Origin: Anastrepha obliqua
Taxonomy: Eukaryota; Arthropoda; Insecta; Diptera; Tephritidae
Direction of reading: 5' to 3'
Assembly: GCF_027943255.1 (NCBI RefSeq)
Contig: NC_072893.1
Location: 22,280,001-22,344,000, forward strand
DNA: 64,000 bases
How positions within the stretch are numbered: position 1 is the first letter of the stretch; each line of letters opens with the position of its first letter. Made by a program: the position numbers and the translations under genes. The notes beneath the pieces are model-generated. The model was given only the letters and a program-made list of their open reading frames with translations, was not told the DNA's origin and did no database searches. Shown piece by piece: positions 49,985-61,364 of this stretch.

Positions 49985-50355
49985 TTCGAATAAAACCTTG
50001 CCTTTCACTTCGAGATGCTGTAAAACAGGCCCGTATGTCGGAAAGAAATGTGCAAAAATGAAGGCTTACGATTATGCAAAAAGACTGTAGGACCCAATCG
50101 AATCCATAAGTATAGCTGTGTGGTTATGGACAATGAAACATATGTAAAAGCAGACTTAAGCAGATTTAGGGCACTTTATACAGGGAGTTTTATACTGCAA
50201 TGGAGAGAGGAGAAGTTCCAGTTGCCTTTAAGCCAAAAATGTTGGAAAAGTTGCTTAAAAAATATTCGGTTTGGCAAGCCAACTGCCAGTTTGTTATGAA
50301 AAGCAAAAAAAGCGCCACGGGTACTATAAATCAAGAAATTTATATCAAGGAATGT
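49985..50355 (+). pseudogene. Tc1/mariner-superfamily transposase, central fragment
   Basis: Read with one frame change: VVMDNETYVKADLSRF, with the first catalytic Asp in MDxETYVK, then a WREEKFQLP region, FKPKMLEKLLKKYSVWQANC, then a TGTINQEIYIKECF block. Dipteran and other insect Tc1/mariner-like proteins have MDDETYVKxDF and WQxICxCG at these places. The DNA-binding half and the later catalytic residues are missing. The exact subgroup is uncertain. Confidence 0.5.
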
Positions 50356-51365
50356 TTCATAAAAACAGCAACATGATAAAGGCTCAGTTTTTTTGTTTAT
50401 AGTAAAGAGAATTGATATGAGTGTTTTGTTTAACATAGGTCGTTTAATAAAGAAAAAAATTAAAAAAAAATGTTTTGATGTATACCGCACTCTGCATATC
50501 ATGAAAACATTGCATGCCATCCTCCTAATCAACATTCTTAAAAAGAACATAGCCAGTTGATAACTTGAAAGCAAATATATTTATTTATAAAATTTGCTTG
50601 TCACAAAATCGGAAGATTTATAATATAATTTTTGCAATTATATTTGATGCTTGCAAACTAGACGGCTGTAGTATGCAAACAGTTAAGCAAGAAAGCGCGT
50701 AAAGGTCAAAATAAAAATTTCCATCACTCGAAATAATTTTTTTTTTTTATTTAGTAAGAAGGTTTATTTTTTCTCTCAATCTCCTCAAAAAGATCTAAGA
50801 AATCAAATGCACTTATCACCATGGGCCTTAGGGTCACCGAGTGCCTTGTCTTAGACAGCAACCTGGCTAACCTATTGTAATTTAAACCGCTCTCAGTGCA
50901 ATTGAAAGAATCAGCTGAATGGCTGACACCACTTGGGATGTGACGGCGGTTTGATTGTAGCAGAGGTCGGCAAAAATTGAGATTGTGTTGGTGATATATG
51001 AAAAAAATCAACCCAAGCTTTAGCCAAATTGCTTCGGTGCCGTCTGAACAACGACTGACTGGACGAGTGTGTGCATGCGTGTGAAATGAGCGGAGCGAAT
51101 TCTGCTGTCGAATCCCATGTGGCAGTCACAATTTTCCTCACAATTTTCTTTTTCATCATAGCTAATGACCAAACCTGGTAATATATCATCCTTACTATAA
51201 ACCGGCATACTTTGTCATTGAACTTAAATAAATAAATTGGCAAACGAGCTCAGCGCGAAGATTAGATGAGAAGACTTATACTTTTTGTATAAGCTAATGA
51301 AGCTAGAAAATTTGTCGGGTACTTTTTACACAAAGTTGTATGACATTTTTTTCTTTTTAAATATA
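50356..51365. other. Intergenic DNA, no feature recognised
   Basis: One minus-strand frame (50,911-51,243) includes VTATWDSTAEFAPLISHACT and HSSSQSLFRRHRSNLAKAW; it looks protein-like but matches no family I know. Confidence 0.3.
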
Positions 51366-52640
51366 TAGTCTGTGTCAGAAAAAAGGAACTGCGATCATTC
51401 ACGAAGTATAAAAGATATACAATATATTTACAATTTTTTACATGAAAGTATGTACAAAACTACGAGTCGCAATTACTCAATAAGCCGTTGTCGAGTATAG
51501 CCTGGCATCTTCTCGGCGTGCTTTGAACCAGCTTCTCTGCGTAGCTCGTCGACAAAGAGGACCAGATTTTGCGAACTTGAAGCACGAGTTGCTTTAAATC
51601 GTGGACTGGCCTTCCAGCAAGATGCGTTTTCATAGTTCCACTGTGATTCTTGTTTTGTTGTTTCTCAATGTGTTTTTCTGAGAGCAGTGATTTTGACGAT
51701 GTGCGACGGTGGGATATGTTCGCCTCCTTCAGACGTCATTCGATGGTGTTGATACTAACATCTACAGTAGGTTCTGTTTTTATGCGGCTTTTTTTTATGC
51801 GGTTTTGAAATAGTGCGGTTTTTTTTTTAAATTACAAAATGCATGTCGACCTATGGGGAATTGTACATATAAACAAGATTCTAAACCAGCTAAGCAAAAA
51901 CTCATCACAGATTGCATCAGAAATGCTAACCCTACAAGTATGGAAGATATATAAAGATATAATTTTCAAAGATACAATATTTTGTTTATGCGATTTTATT
52001 TAATTATTTCAGATTCATGCGGTCTATGGAACGTATCTATAGTAATAATATGGGACTAGTGCCCTTTTTTATGCGATTATTTCAGATTTATGCGGTTTTA
52101 GCATTTGAAACGTATCTATAGTTTTACTATAGAACTAGTAGCTTTTTTTATGCTGTTTTTTCTTTATGCTGTTTCTTGCGGAACGTATCTACCGCATAAA
52201 AACAGAACCTACTGTATTCTCTTTCTAGCAATAACTGATCGTGCTTGGCGTAGTCACAAAGCAGGGTTCCGCTTAAAAAGTTGGACGATCACTTTATCAT
52301 CCTGCTGTTTTGTCGTCACTCGCTTCAAGCCACGCTCGGAAAAGTCATCAACATTTTTGTACGCCTTATACCGCTGATTCCACATCCCAACAAACTTTTT
52401 TGATTTTCTATTCACTTTTGCAGCCGCAGCGTAAGATAATTTCGCCCCTTTCGAATGCGTGCATAAAAAAAAAATCCCGCCACGAAACGCTTCGCGTACT
52501 TCTCACTCATTTTTGTTTGGTTGCGTTTACGGGAAAGTTAACCAGTTAGCACTGACGTCGTAGCCCTTGCAGCAAAAAGCAGACTAAAATTTATCTTGAA
52601 GTTACAAGAAAACCCGGTTCTTTTCTTCTGACACAGACTG
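51366..52640 (-). mobile_element. Tc1-like element, internally deleted, with a nested pogo-like MITE
   Basis: Ends TAGTCTGTGTCAGAA (left) and TTCTGACACAGACTG (right) lie next to TA (51,364-51,365; 52,641-52,642). The minus strand begins MSEKYAKRFVAGFFF, then with frame corrections LSYAAAAKVNRKSKKFVGMW, NQRYKAYKNVDDFSERGLKR and VTTKQQDDKVIVQLF, a Tc1 helix-turn-helix half, then ARSVIARK. Here the MITE is inserted. The text goes on with VSINTIE, a stop, RLKEANISHRRTSS, then jumps over the catalytic core to LVLQVRKIWSSLSTSYAEKL and VQSTPRRCQAILDNG, the Tc1 C-terminal tail. Without the MITE the element is about 0.82 kb. Confidence 0.8.
51765..52214. mobile_element. pogo/Tigger-like MITE, 450 bp
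   Basis: A perfect 23-bp inverted repeat starting CAGTAGGTTCTGTTTTTATG bounds it, with TA on both sides (51,763-51,764; 52,215-52,216). CAGT ends and a TA target are features of pogo/Tigger elements. Inside, TTTATGCGG and GAACGTATCTA recur several times near both ends, making extended subterminal repeats. No coding frame. It interrupts a Tc1-like frame that reads continuously (ARK-RIDVSINTIE) when one TA copy and the MITE are ignored. Confidence 0.85.
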
Positions 52641-52642
52641 TA

Positions 52643-54039
52643 ATTAAAAAATTAAATAATATAATTTTCTAATTTATAAAAAATATAATTTTCTAATTTA
52701 GGTTTGTTTTTTTATGCAGCTGTGGTAATATTTTGTGAATAAATTATTTTTTATGTCTAGTCTCTAATTCAGCTGCACTTAGATAATTATCAGTATAACA
52801 CCTAGCGTGCAGTAATTTTTACACAATCGCCTATTTTTATTAAGAAAAATTAAGGAATTAAAAAAAAAACTCGTCCACCATTTATAGTATTTCTGACGTC
52901 TTCCTTATCGTATTAAATTTTGCTGCAAATAACTCAGAGTATAACTCACTTAGCTGGCTTCCTTAGTAGTAAAGCGTCGAATTGACAATCACCCTGTATA
53001 TATATATATATATCTTTTTGGAAAAACACATACATATGCAAACTCAAACGTTCATGAGCTTGAATTTAGTGCACACATTCCGCAAATAAATTTGTTATTT
53101 TCAAAAAAGTTGGTTTTTTTTTTCTACAGTCTAATCGAGTACAATAATTCCACGAAGCGCTATTCGTTAACGGAAAATTTGATTTAATTTAATTGGTTTT
53201 TATTGCGCATATACATACATAACTTAGCCAAATATACATACGTAAATTAGTTGAGTTTAAATTTTCCGCAAATTCGCATTTAAATTTTATATAAATTTTG
53301 CTAAGCACACATTTTTTTCAATATTTTTTGGTCATAACAATCTACCGAATTTTTGATTCAAATTTCAATTTTTCATATATTTTCAATATAGTTTGTGTGT
53401 GTGTGTATATATTTAACTGGTATATTTAAGTAATTCTTTCGCTAATTTATGCAATTAACAAATACATAGACAATAAATTTCATATATATAATCACTTCTT
53501 CATGCACCCACAAAAACAAAAATTCTTAATTATTTTAAATGAATTTAATGCTAAAAATAAACTAAATTTAATACTTTTGAGCAAAACAGGATTCTAATTT
53601 ACACTAATTTGCCTTATTTTTTAAGTTGACGAACTGTAGCACCCCGAATTGTTTGAGAAATTCAGATTTGCGGCAAATCTGATTTAATATTTAGACTAAC
53701 CTTTCACATCTACATATATACCTTTCACTTTATATACTACTTATATATACATATATGTATGTATCTACACGTACACTAATTTTCCAAAACTTCTTCCTTC
53801 ACTTTTGGTTTTTTGAATTATTTAAATGTTAAAAATGGTAACACAAAATTGTTTTGTCTTTGGAAAGAGTTGTGGGAAGCTCATTTTGCTATTTTGGAAA
53901 GCTGAAGAATTTTCAACGCGTTAAATGTTGTGGAATATCGGTTTGCTTAGAGTGGAACATGAGATCGAATGCATCGGGAGGGAATGTACCAAGCCATGTT
54001 GCGTAGCATGAACGACTAAGGGTCAGTTTTTGACTGCAA
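52643..54039. other. AT-rich intergenic DNA
   Basis: TA-rich microsatellites (for example 52,997-53,012) and T runs. No coding or repeat pair recognised. Confidence 0.4.
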
Positions 54040-55770
54040 GTTTAGCCCTAACTCACTTTAAACGCTCGATTTGGCAGATTTATCTCGTGGTTGCATATGT
54101 GGAAGTCCACGCAAGTAGGGAAAGTCACGGATTGCCATTCGCTTGGGAAGACGATTCTTCCTCGTATGGTTCAAACAACTCACAACATCCGGGCATAGCC
54201 CAAGTATCCTCTGGGTAGATTCCGAACACCCGTTCGAGAGCGAATTAATATGAGAAGGCTAAGCAACCCATGAGAGCAGTTTAAGCGCGGGGTTTGGGTC
54301 TCGCCACCTTAAATCCCACCCAATGAAAACACGAACAAAGCCTCGGATGAGAACTTCCAATACTGTTGACGACCCCTACAAACGAACTAAGGATTACTAT
54401 TTGAATGAACTAAGGATTATACCTTACACCTACGGCGGCCACCGTAGCCGAATGGGTTGGTGCGTGATCACCATTCGGAATTCACTGAGAGGTCGTTGGT
54501 TCAAATCTACCATTCGGAATTCACAGAGAGAACGTTGGTTCGAATCTCGGTGAAACACCAAAATTAAGAAAAATATATTTCTAATAGCGGCCGCTCCTCG
54601 GCAGGCAATGGCAAACCTCCGAGTGTATTTCTGCCATGAAAAAGCTCCTCATAAAAATATCTGCCGTTCGGAGTCGGCTTGAAACTGTATGTCCCTCCAT
54701 TTTGTGGAACATCAGAGTGTATGCGACAATTATATATATATAATGGAGAAGTTGGCTCTGCCCATCTGGTTGATGTCCTCGTGAGAGTAAAGGCTGACAT
54801 CACTGCCATTCAGAGATGCGATGGACGAGGCAAGGCAAGAAAACCGTAGGACCTTGCGAAGTCTGCTACAGCTGCCATATAATGGAGCTCAAATTCGGTG
54901 TCGGATTTGTTGTGGGAGAGAGACTTCGTCACCAAATACTGTCGTTCACACCGGTAGAGGAGCGTTTCGCAATAATCCGCATCAAGGCAAGATTTGTTTA
55001 CATCTCACTCATTTGCGCACTCGCTCGACGGAAGAGAAGGACGATGCGATCAAAAATTCTTTCTATGAGCGTCTGGAAGGTCTCTATGAGCGCTGCTCCC
55101 GCCACGACATAAAAATCGTGCTTGGCGACTTGATCGCTAGGGTGGGCAAGAAGGAAATTTTCGGTCACACAGTCGGAAAATTCAGCCTGCACAACGAAAC
55201 ATCCGATAACGGACAGAGGCTAATCGACTTCACCGTTGCTCAAAACATGGTAGTCTGCAGCACCAGATTCCAGCATAAGAAGATACGCCAAGCAGGTTGG
55301 CTGTGTCTTGATCGAAAAACGCGAAGCCAGATCGATCATGTTGTGACAGATGGAAGACACGCTTCTAGTGTATTCGATGTACGTACGAACCGAGGACCCA
55401 AAATCGACTCGGATCATTCATTACCTTGTTGTAGCCAAACTGCGCACACGTCTCTGTGCAGCAAAAAACGGCAAAGAATTTTCGACATCGATAAGCTGCA
55501 ATGACAGCAGACAGCCAGCAGTTTCGCCACTCGTCTTTCACTCCCCAGCTCTCAGAGAGTATTACCCAACAATCCGGCATGCACGAGCAATCGGGCAACA
55601 TTTCTCGTTCTTTTCGTACTACCGAAGAAGAAATAAGCTGATATGCTGGCGGAACCGGGGATATGACAGCCTTTTTTTAAGGCATAACTGGAGCTTCCAA
55701 GAATGATTGACTACAAGGTTTGGCCATCCGATACCGACTTATTCAGAAATTTTGCAGCATCATTTCACAC
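54040..55770 (+). pseudogene. RTE-like LINE 5' part with apurinic endonuclease domain
   Basis: 5' untranslated-type text with decayed LGLATLNPTQ (about 54,295-54,325) is followed, after a SINE insertion, by the endonuclease: VKADITAIQ, then GKKTVGPCEVCYSCHIMELK, FGVGFVVGERLRHQILSFTP, EERFAIIRIKARFVYISLIC, then in a second frame TEEKDDAIKNSFYERLEGLY, RHDIKIVLGDLIARVGKKEI, MVVCSTRFQHKKIRQAGWLC and SQIDHVVTDGRHASSVFDV, and DSDHSLV. These follow the endonuclease motif order of LINEs (AIQE, FVVG, SLICAHAPT, VLGDFNA, IDHV, SDHxLV); the Asn of GDFNA is here GDLIA. Frameshifts near 55,010 and 55,410 and the loss of the polymerase make it dead. Confidence 0.8.
54436..54752 (+). repeat. tRNA-derived SINE inserted in an RTE-like LINE
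   Basis: A-box-like GTAGCCGAATGGGTTGGTG and B-box-like GGTTCGAATCTCGG have the same spacing as in the other copies. The head is partly duplicated: CATTCGGAATTCAC(T/A)GAGAG and GTTGGTTC(A/G)AATCT occur twice. Then GGCAGGCAATGGCAAACCTC, AAAAAGCTCCTCATAAAAAT, TCTGCCGTTCGGAGTCGGCT and a tail ending in (AT)n at about 54,740. The GGAGGAGGAGCTC part of the tail is deleted. LINE text lies directly on both sides. Confidence 0.75.
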
Positions 55771-56052
55771 GCATTCCTACACTCGGTCAATTAGTCGTCA
55801 GATGGTAATGAGATGAAATGAACATTGGCTGTGTTAATTTTTTTTTTGTTTCCCCAAAACAGTCTCGTAAACAGGCAGCCTAGACATCCCAGGTGGGGAA
55901 AGTAAATTAACTGATTTCTACAAATTTGCTGAGAACCAGTTAACGCTCTGATATTGGCCGCACCTTGCGAATTCATTTCAGCAAGCAAAGTTTCTACTTA
56001 TTTCATGCCGATGTGTGAGCCCATATGCAAAGCACCTCAAGAATGCTCAATA
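55771..56052. other. Intergenic DNA, no feature recognised
   Basis: No coding or repeat-end signature was found between the LINE and the pogo-like element. Confidence 0.3.
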
Positions 56053-56503
56053 CAGTACAATCGTGATAGTCCGACATTTCTTAATCCGACACGTTCGGTA
56101 ATCCGACAACCTCATAACGTCTATGGATGCAATTGGTATTATTTTATTTTTATCAGTCGTAGCAGAGCAGCAGAGGGGGATTATGTTTTGTTTCCCGGTC
56201 ACAACATATTTGTCATTAAATTTGAACGACGCCATCTGGCTTTGTTGATGTGATTTTTTTCTGTCTTTTCGTGTCGTTATTTTCTGATTTGGTTTTACGT
56301 AGTGATGGCATCGACGTCAAACAAAAGGAAACATACAACACTTACGCTGAATGATAAATGGGCCATAATTCAGCGATACGAGCGTGGTGAAACACCTCTT
56401 TACCTAAGTGGAATCTACGGAGTGGATCCTTCGTTAGTCCGGAATATTTGATAATCCGACAACGAGTCGGTCCCGTATGTGTCGGACTATCACGATTGGA
56501 CTG
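56053..56503 (+). mobile_element. pogo/Tigger-like deletion derivative, 451 bp
   Basis: Inverted ends CAGTACAATCGTGATAGTCC and GGACTATCACGATTGGACTG match at all but one position and are flanked by TA (56,051-56,052; 56,504-56,505). Extra TCCGACA copies near both ends form subterminal repeats. A short frame at 56,305 reads MASTSNKRKHTTLTLNDKWA, IIQRYERGETPLYLSGIYGV, DPSLVRNI and stops. This is the start of a pogo/Tigger (CENP-B-like) transposase DNA-binding domain; the rest, including the DDE core, is deleted. Confidence 0.8.
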
Positions 56504-56589
56504 TAATGATAGAACGTCACGAAAAATATTTATTTTAAACGCAAGGCTTGCCAATCTTACGTGCTCTAGACGTTGTGACTTCCAGGTGT

Positions 56590-56675
56590 ACCATATTTCT
56601 GCCATGAAAAAGCTCCTGATAAAAAACTGTCTGCCATTCGGAGTTGGCTTCAAATTGTAGGACCCTCCATTTGTT
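56590..56675 (+). repeat. SINE tail fragment
   Basis: ATTTCTGCCATGAAAAAGCT, then TGTCTGCCATTCGGAGTTGG and AGGACCCTCCATTTG, match the central body of the SINE at 54,436. The promoter boxes are absent. Confidence 0.55.
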
Positions 56676-57759
56676 TTACTAATCATAGAGATTAGAAAAA
56701 GGCTTCTAAGTATAATAAAGGATATTGGGTTGGAAATCTATTTTGACCCATGGTTTCATATGGACTTTTGCAACGAATTATCTGTTGCTAAATTTTTTAT
56801 TTCGCGAATATTTTCAAAATCCACTCATGAACAAATTTGTATGCCCCATTAAAAAAATATTCAAAAATTTAAAAACTGGATATTCCATAGCCAGTGAAAC
56901 TTTGTCGCGGAATTCTACCCGCCATATGCGTTGTTAGTGTAGTACGCGAGGTGGCTTGATACTAAGGCAGCACACGCCTACATTAGTAAGCACATGCATA
57001 TGCATGTGTGTGTGTACATTCGAATTCGATTTGAACTAAACAAATACTAGGTTTGAAGACTTCGAGTAGTTTAGAGGCCATAAGTTCCCACGCTAATTCT
57101 AAGTCGGTTTTTGTATGCATGTAAATGTGTGAATAATTGTAAATTTAAATAAACTACTGAGCTTCTTAAAGCAATAAATCCATTGCAATAATATATAAAT
57201 ACACGTAACGGGTTTACCTAATTACACTAAAAATAAATAAATACACGAGAAATTGCATTATTCTGTAATGACTACTTTTATGCACTAAAGCACACACGCA
57301 CACATTTGTAGTATGCATGTTTTTGTTTTTGTTATTTTTTTTTTTTAGTTTCTTGTTTTTGTTATTTCATATAAGTAAATATGTATATGTATTTAATTTT
57401 TGGTTTTCAACTATTTTTAATTTATTATTAAGTTAAGTTCCATTTAATTTAGTTTTTCATTTTCTTTTTTTCCCAATTTAAATTTTGGTATAAAAACGTT
57501 GTTGCTTTTGTTGTCATTATTGTTTGGAATTGCACTTTTGCTATTGTTGTTGCCTCTTTTTGAACGAGTATTATGTTTGTGTGCGTTTTGTAGTGAATCA
57601 ACCAATTAATTTTATATTCGTTTATAAACTTTTCGCAATCTTTCAATAATTTCACCATGCAACAAAATTTTATTCAAGCAGTTTTGTCAACTAATAAAAT
57701 GCCAATTTTTATTCTACATAGGAGGGCAATTTAAGAAGTCTGTGCAAGAAGAAAAACTA
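56676..57759. other. AT-rich intergenic DNA
   Basis: No recognisable feature. T-rich stretches (57,320-57,480) and CATATGCATGTGTGTGTG simple sequence at about 56,995. Confidence 0.4.
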
Positions 57760-58203
57760 CTTCATTTTTTGGGGTAAATCTTTTTTACTTTTGGACATAG
57801 TTCCCTTTAAGACTTATACACTTCGTTCAATGCGGTTCTAGTTCGCTGATCCCTTCCGAATAATAGAATTTTCCCAAGCCTGAAAATAGTCATTTCCTTC
57901 GGCAATCACTTCCACGTTTGAAAACAATTTTTTTCCCGCCAGCCATTTCTTCAAATTGGGTAATAATTAGGGTGGATCCAAGGTAGCCAAGTTTGGACAA
58001 CAGGGGGATGTGAAACGAGTTGGAAAACTATTTCCATTAATTTTGCGAGCACAACTGCTGCGGAGTGAGCTGATGCGTTGTCGTGACGGAAAATCAAAGC
58101 AAAATCACTCGACTTCCTCGATTCACACGAATGCCAAACGCAAAGAAATATACCGATCTGGCTGAAACTTGGTGTTTGTTCTTCCAAGAAATGCTACTAA
58201 CTA
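57760..58203 (-). mobile_element. mariner-like deletion derivative (minus copy)
   Basis: The minus strand begins at the CATTTCTTGGAAGAACA boundary (58,203), then text in which CVWHSCESRKSSDFALIFRH and DNASAHSAAVVLAKLMEIVF, QLVSHPP can be read: the second catalytic Asp block of a mariner. The third-Asp block and end are decayed toward 57,780. The N-terminal half and first catalytic region are missing. The same boundary and text recur in the plus-strand copy at 61,365. Confidence 0.6.
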
Positions 58204-58525
58204 AACATTTAAAAATATTCAAAATAACCGAAGATATTTTGCGACAAAAAATTCTATACCATAATTTTCAACATTTAATTTAAAATTTTCCAAAATATAA
58301 AAAAAAGATTAAATTCGTTTCGAAAATCGCTGCTTTTTACTCCACATTATACTCAAGTCTACTAATAAACTAATAAAAATTTTCGAAAACATTGGGGGGT
58401 CTGTCCAAAATGCTTGGATAGGTTTAAGAATAACTTGAATAATTCATTTCTGAGATATCATTGGAAAGATATTTTCTTACACTTTTCATTTCCCACGACG
58501 CAATATTTCGTTTTTTAAGCAAATA
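58204..58525. other. AT-rich spacer between two mariner elements
   Basis: No feature recognised. Confidence 0.35.
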
Positions 58526-59766
58526 ACACATCGGTCAATAAGTCCCGGGGCTGACCTACAGATGGCGCTACCATATCAATTTTGTTATTTAATAGTGCTA
58601 AGCTTTAAAGGTATACTGTCAATCAAAATTTCAAGACATTCGGTTTATTATTTACCAAGTTAAAGCACTGTAAGCGATGCTACTTTTGCTATTTTTAAAA
58701 ACAATTTCGTGTGTTGATTTATCATTGCTTTCTTATGAAAAAAATACCGTTGAAGCAAAGCAATGGCTCGATAAACTTTATCCGGACTCTGCTCCATAGG
58801 AAACAACCACCAAACGATGGTATGCTGACTTTAAACGTGGCCGTACAGACACCGATGATGCTGAACGTCCTGGTCGTCCAAATGAGGCTCCAGAAAATAT
58901 TGAAAAAACCCTCAAAATCATCATGGACAATCGCAAAGTGAAGTTGCAAGAGATAGCTGACATCCTGAAGATATCAAAAGGCAGTGCGTTCACTGTTTTG
59001 CACGAACATTTGGGTATGAAGAAGCTGTTGTCGAAATGGGTGCCGCGTTTGCTCCCGCCGGAACAAAAACAACAACGAATTGATGATTCAAATCGCTGTT
59101 TCGACATTATTAAGCGGGATAAGTCTCAATTTTTTCGTCGATATGTGGCAATGGATGAAAAATGGATCCACCACTACACACCAGAGTCGAAATGGCAATC
59201 ATTTTACTGGGCTGGACCCGGTGAAAGCCGTCCAAAGCGACCAAAGACGCAACAGTTAGCTGGAAAGGTTATAGCGTTGGTATTTTGGGATGCCATGCGA
59301 ATTTTGATTAATTATTTGGAAAAAGGCGAAACAATTAATTCTAATTATTATTGTGAATTATTGGAACAATTGAAGGAGAAAACGCAGAAAAACGACCCCA
59401 TATGAAGAAGAAAAAAATCCTCTTTCACCAAGACAATGCACCGTGTCACAAATCGATGAAAACGATGGTCAAATTGAACGAATAACGTTTCGAATTGCTT
59501 CCCCACTCACTCCATAGTCCAAATCAAGCTGCCAGCGACTACTGGCTGTTTTCAGACCTCAAAAAAATACTCCAGGGAATGAAATTTCAATCAAATAAAA
59601 AAGTTATCGCTAAAACTGAAGCGTATTTTGAGGCCAAAGATAAATGTTAAACAGGCATAGAAAAGCTACAAACTAACCAAAGGGGACTATATTGATGAAT
59701 AAAGAAAAATTTTTGAAAAAAAATGTTATTTTCTTATCCAGGCCCGGGACTTATTGGCCGATGTGT
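58526..59766 (+). mobile_element. Full-length mariner (DD34D) with both ends, decayed gene
   Basis: Ends ACACATCGGTCAATAAGTCC and GGACTTATTGGCCGATGTGT are flanked by TA (58,524-58,525; 59,767-59,768). The length of 1,241 bp is normal for mariner. The longest frame (58,923-59,405) holds MDNRKVKLQEIADILKISKG, LSKWVPRLLPPEQK, and the first catalytic block YVAMDEKWIHHYTPESK, then SRPKRPKTQQLAGKVIALVF, DAMRILINYLEKGETINSN. Preceding it in other frames is RWYADFKRGRTDTDDAERPG. Following it are FHQDNAPCHKSMKTMVKLNE and ASDYWLFSDLKK, the second and third catalytic Asp, 34 residues apart. Stops at the start, a stop after NDPI and one inside the last block show it is inactive, but it is among the best preserved elements here. 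Confidence 0.88.
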
Positions 59767-59768
59767 TA

Positions 59769-60300
59769 ATATATCATGATATTTGTTTCTCTCTAAAAAA
59801 ATTTGCAACACGGCAACTTATATCATTTTCCGATGAGTGTATCTACATACACAAAACCTAATTCTTGGTTACTGAAGTTCTCAATTTTAAACTTAACCTT
59901 TTTTTTAATTAAGGCAGCAAAAGCTCGCCAGCTTTTCTTTTATGCTGTTAAAACATGATAAGCTGATCAGCTGAATAAAAACTTAGCTACACCCCCTCGT
60001 CTATAATTTATTGAGAGAGGATATTACGAGTATCGTTTTCTTAAAGTTAAAAAGTGAGTCGGATATACCAAAAGTGCTGGAATGAGAATTAAAATCTTGG
60101 CATAAGGATCAAAATGGTGCATTGAGGTGGTAATGGGCCTTACATGCTTTTAAAAAAAGAGGCCTAAAATGCCTTGATCCCAATAATTTAGTGCCCAATC
60201 GCCGACACTTCTACCGAAAAGGTCTTTTGTGTGCTAATACATATTTTTGAAATAGTTAATACTAGTCCTATATTAACTAGCACTACTACCATTAAATGTA
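59769..60300. other. Intergenic DNA, no feature recognised
   Basis: Mixed sequence without coding or repeat-end signals. Confidence 0.35.
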
Positions 60301-61035
60301 TTACATGAAGTTCCATTTAGTCCAGATGTTCTCAGCCTCACGCCTGCCAATTGGTTGAAAGCCAAATTCTTTCAGTAAATTTTCCGGCCCGTGAGCAAAT
60401 TTTAAAGTATCTGTTGCAGGAGCATTCGTGATTTTATTCGGATCCTTTTCACCTTGATGAAAGATGTGCAGTATTGTCTTTGCCCAAGCAATGCAGTTGC
60501 GAAAGATTTGCTCTGTGGTTTCATCATCCTCCACAGAGAGCCGATACTCTGTCTCATTTCCGATGTGAATTTTTGGGAGTTGATAATTTAAGTAATAGTC
60601 TTAGAAAACCTACAATTTTCCTGATGTTTACTTCATGCATTTTATGCAATTCCCTATGGCAGGTGAAAGGTCTTATAAGCCTTTTGGCTTGATGAAGTTC
60701 TTGTGTGACTTCTGAATGAACAATTCTTTGAGGATTTTCCCAATTATTTACTCTGCATTTAGCTTCCGTCCAGTTGATACTGCTGTATGGTTCTGGACTG
60801 TGAAAATCTACTGCCGACCCCGCCCTAGAGAATTCATTAAAAATTGCATTACCTTTTATTCCCGAGGGATCCGAGAGGATCCCGGCAAAGTACAATTTTA
60901 CTTGTTGTACTAAGTTGATGAAGGTTGTTAAGGCATTCATACACTAGCTTCCATTCCACAGAATGTGAAACTTATGCTTTCAATGCAGTTTGACTGTCTG
61001 AGTATATAGCTAAAAATGCTTCTATACGCGAGAAA
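60301..61035 (-). pseudogene. RNase H-bearing LINE, 3' part
   Basis: The minus strand reads the RNase H motif EAFLAIYSDSQTALKA (about 61,020-60,975), then WKLVYECLNNLHQL, a shifted ILSDPSGIKGNAIFNEFSRA (the GNExADELAR position), VDFHSPEPYSSINWTEAKCR, TQELHQAKRLIRPFTCHREL and, in another frame, MEDDETTEQIFRNCIAWAKT. The latter is the CxxCxxDDETxEHIxCxC block with most cysteines lost. It ends ENIWTKWNFM at 60,301. Several frame changes. Confidence 0.75.
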
Positions 61036-61364
61036 GTAATATATGTTGAGGTTAACTTTTGCCAGAAGAAACTTTGTTTTGAAAACTTCCTCTTGTTCGT
61101 GAATGGACTTGTTATTATTCTATGAGATTTATTGTACGAAAATTGAAAGTAAACATTATTCTTACAAAGATTTTTCTTAAAAATTTGCCTCCTCATTTTA
61201 GAATGGTTCTCAGTTACTGCGTTTGTGAGCATAGTAGAAAAATAAGTAATTCGTCTTGAGTTAGCTTGACTCGAATGGCACTTGGAATAGTAAAACAACA
61301 ACGCACCGACTAACATGGCAACATAAAATATAAACTTTTGCAATCAGAGTACTTCAGTGTATAC
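61036..61364. other. Intergenic DNA, no feature recognised
   Basis: Possibly decayed LINE sequence on the minus strand; no legible motif. Confidence 0.3.
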
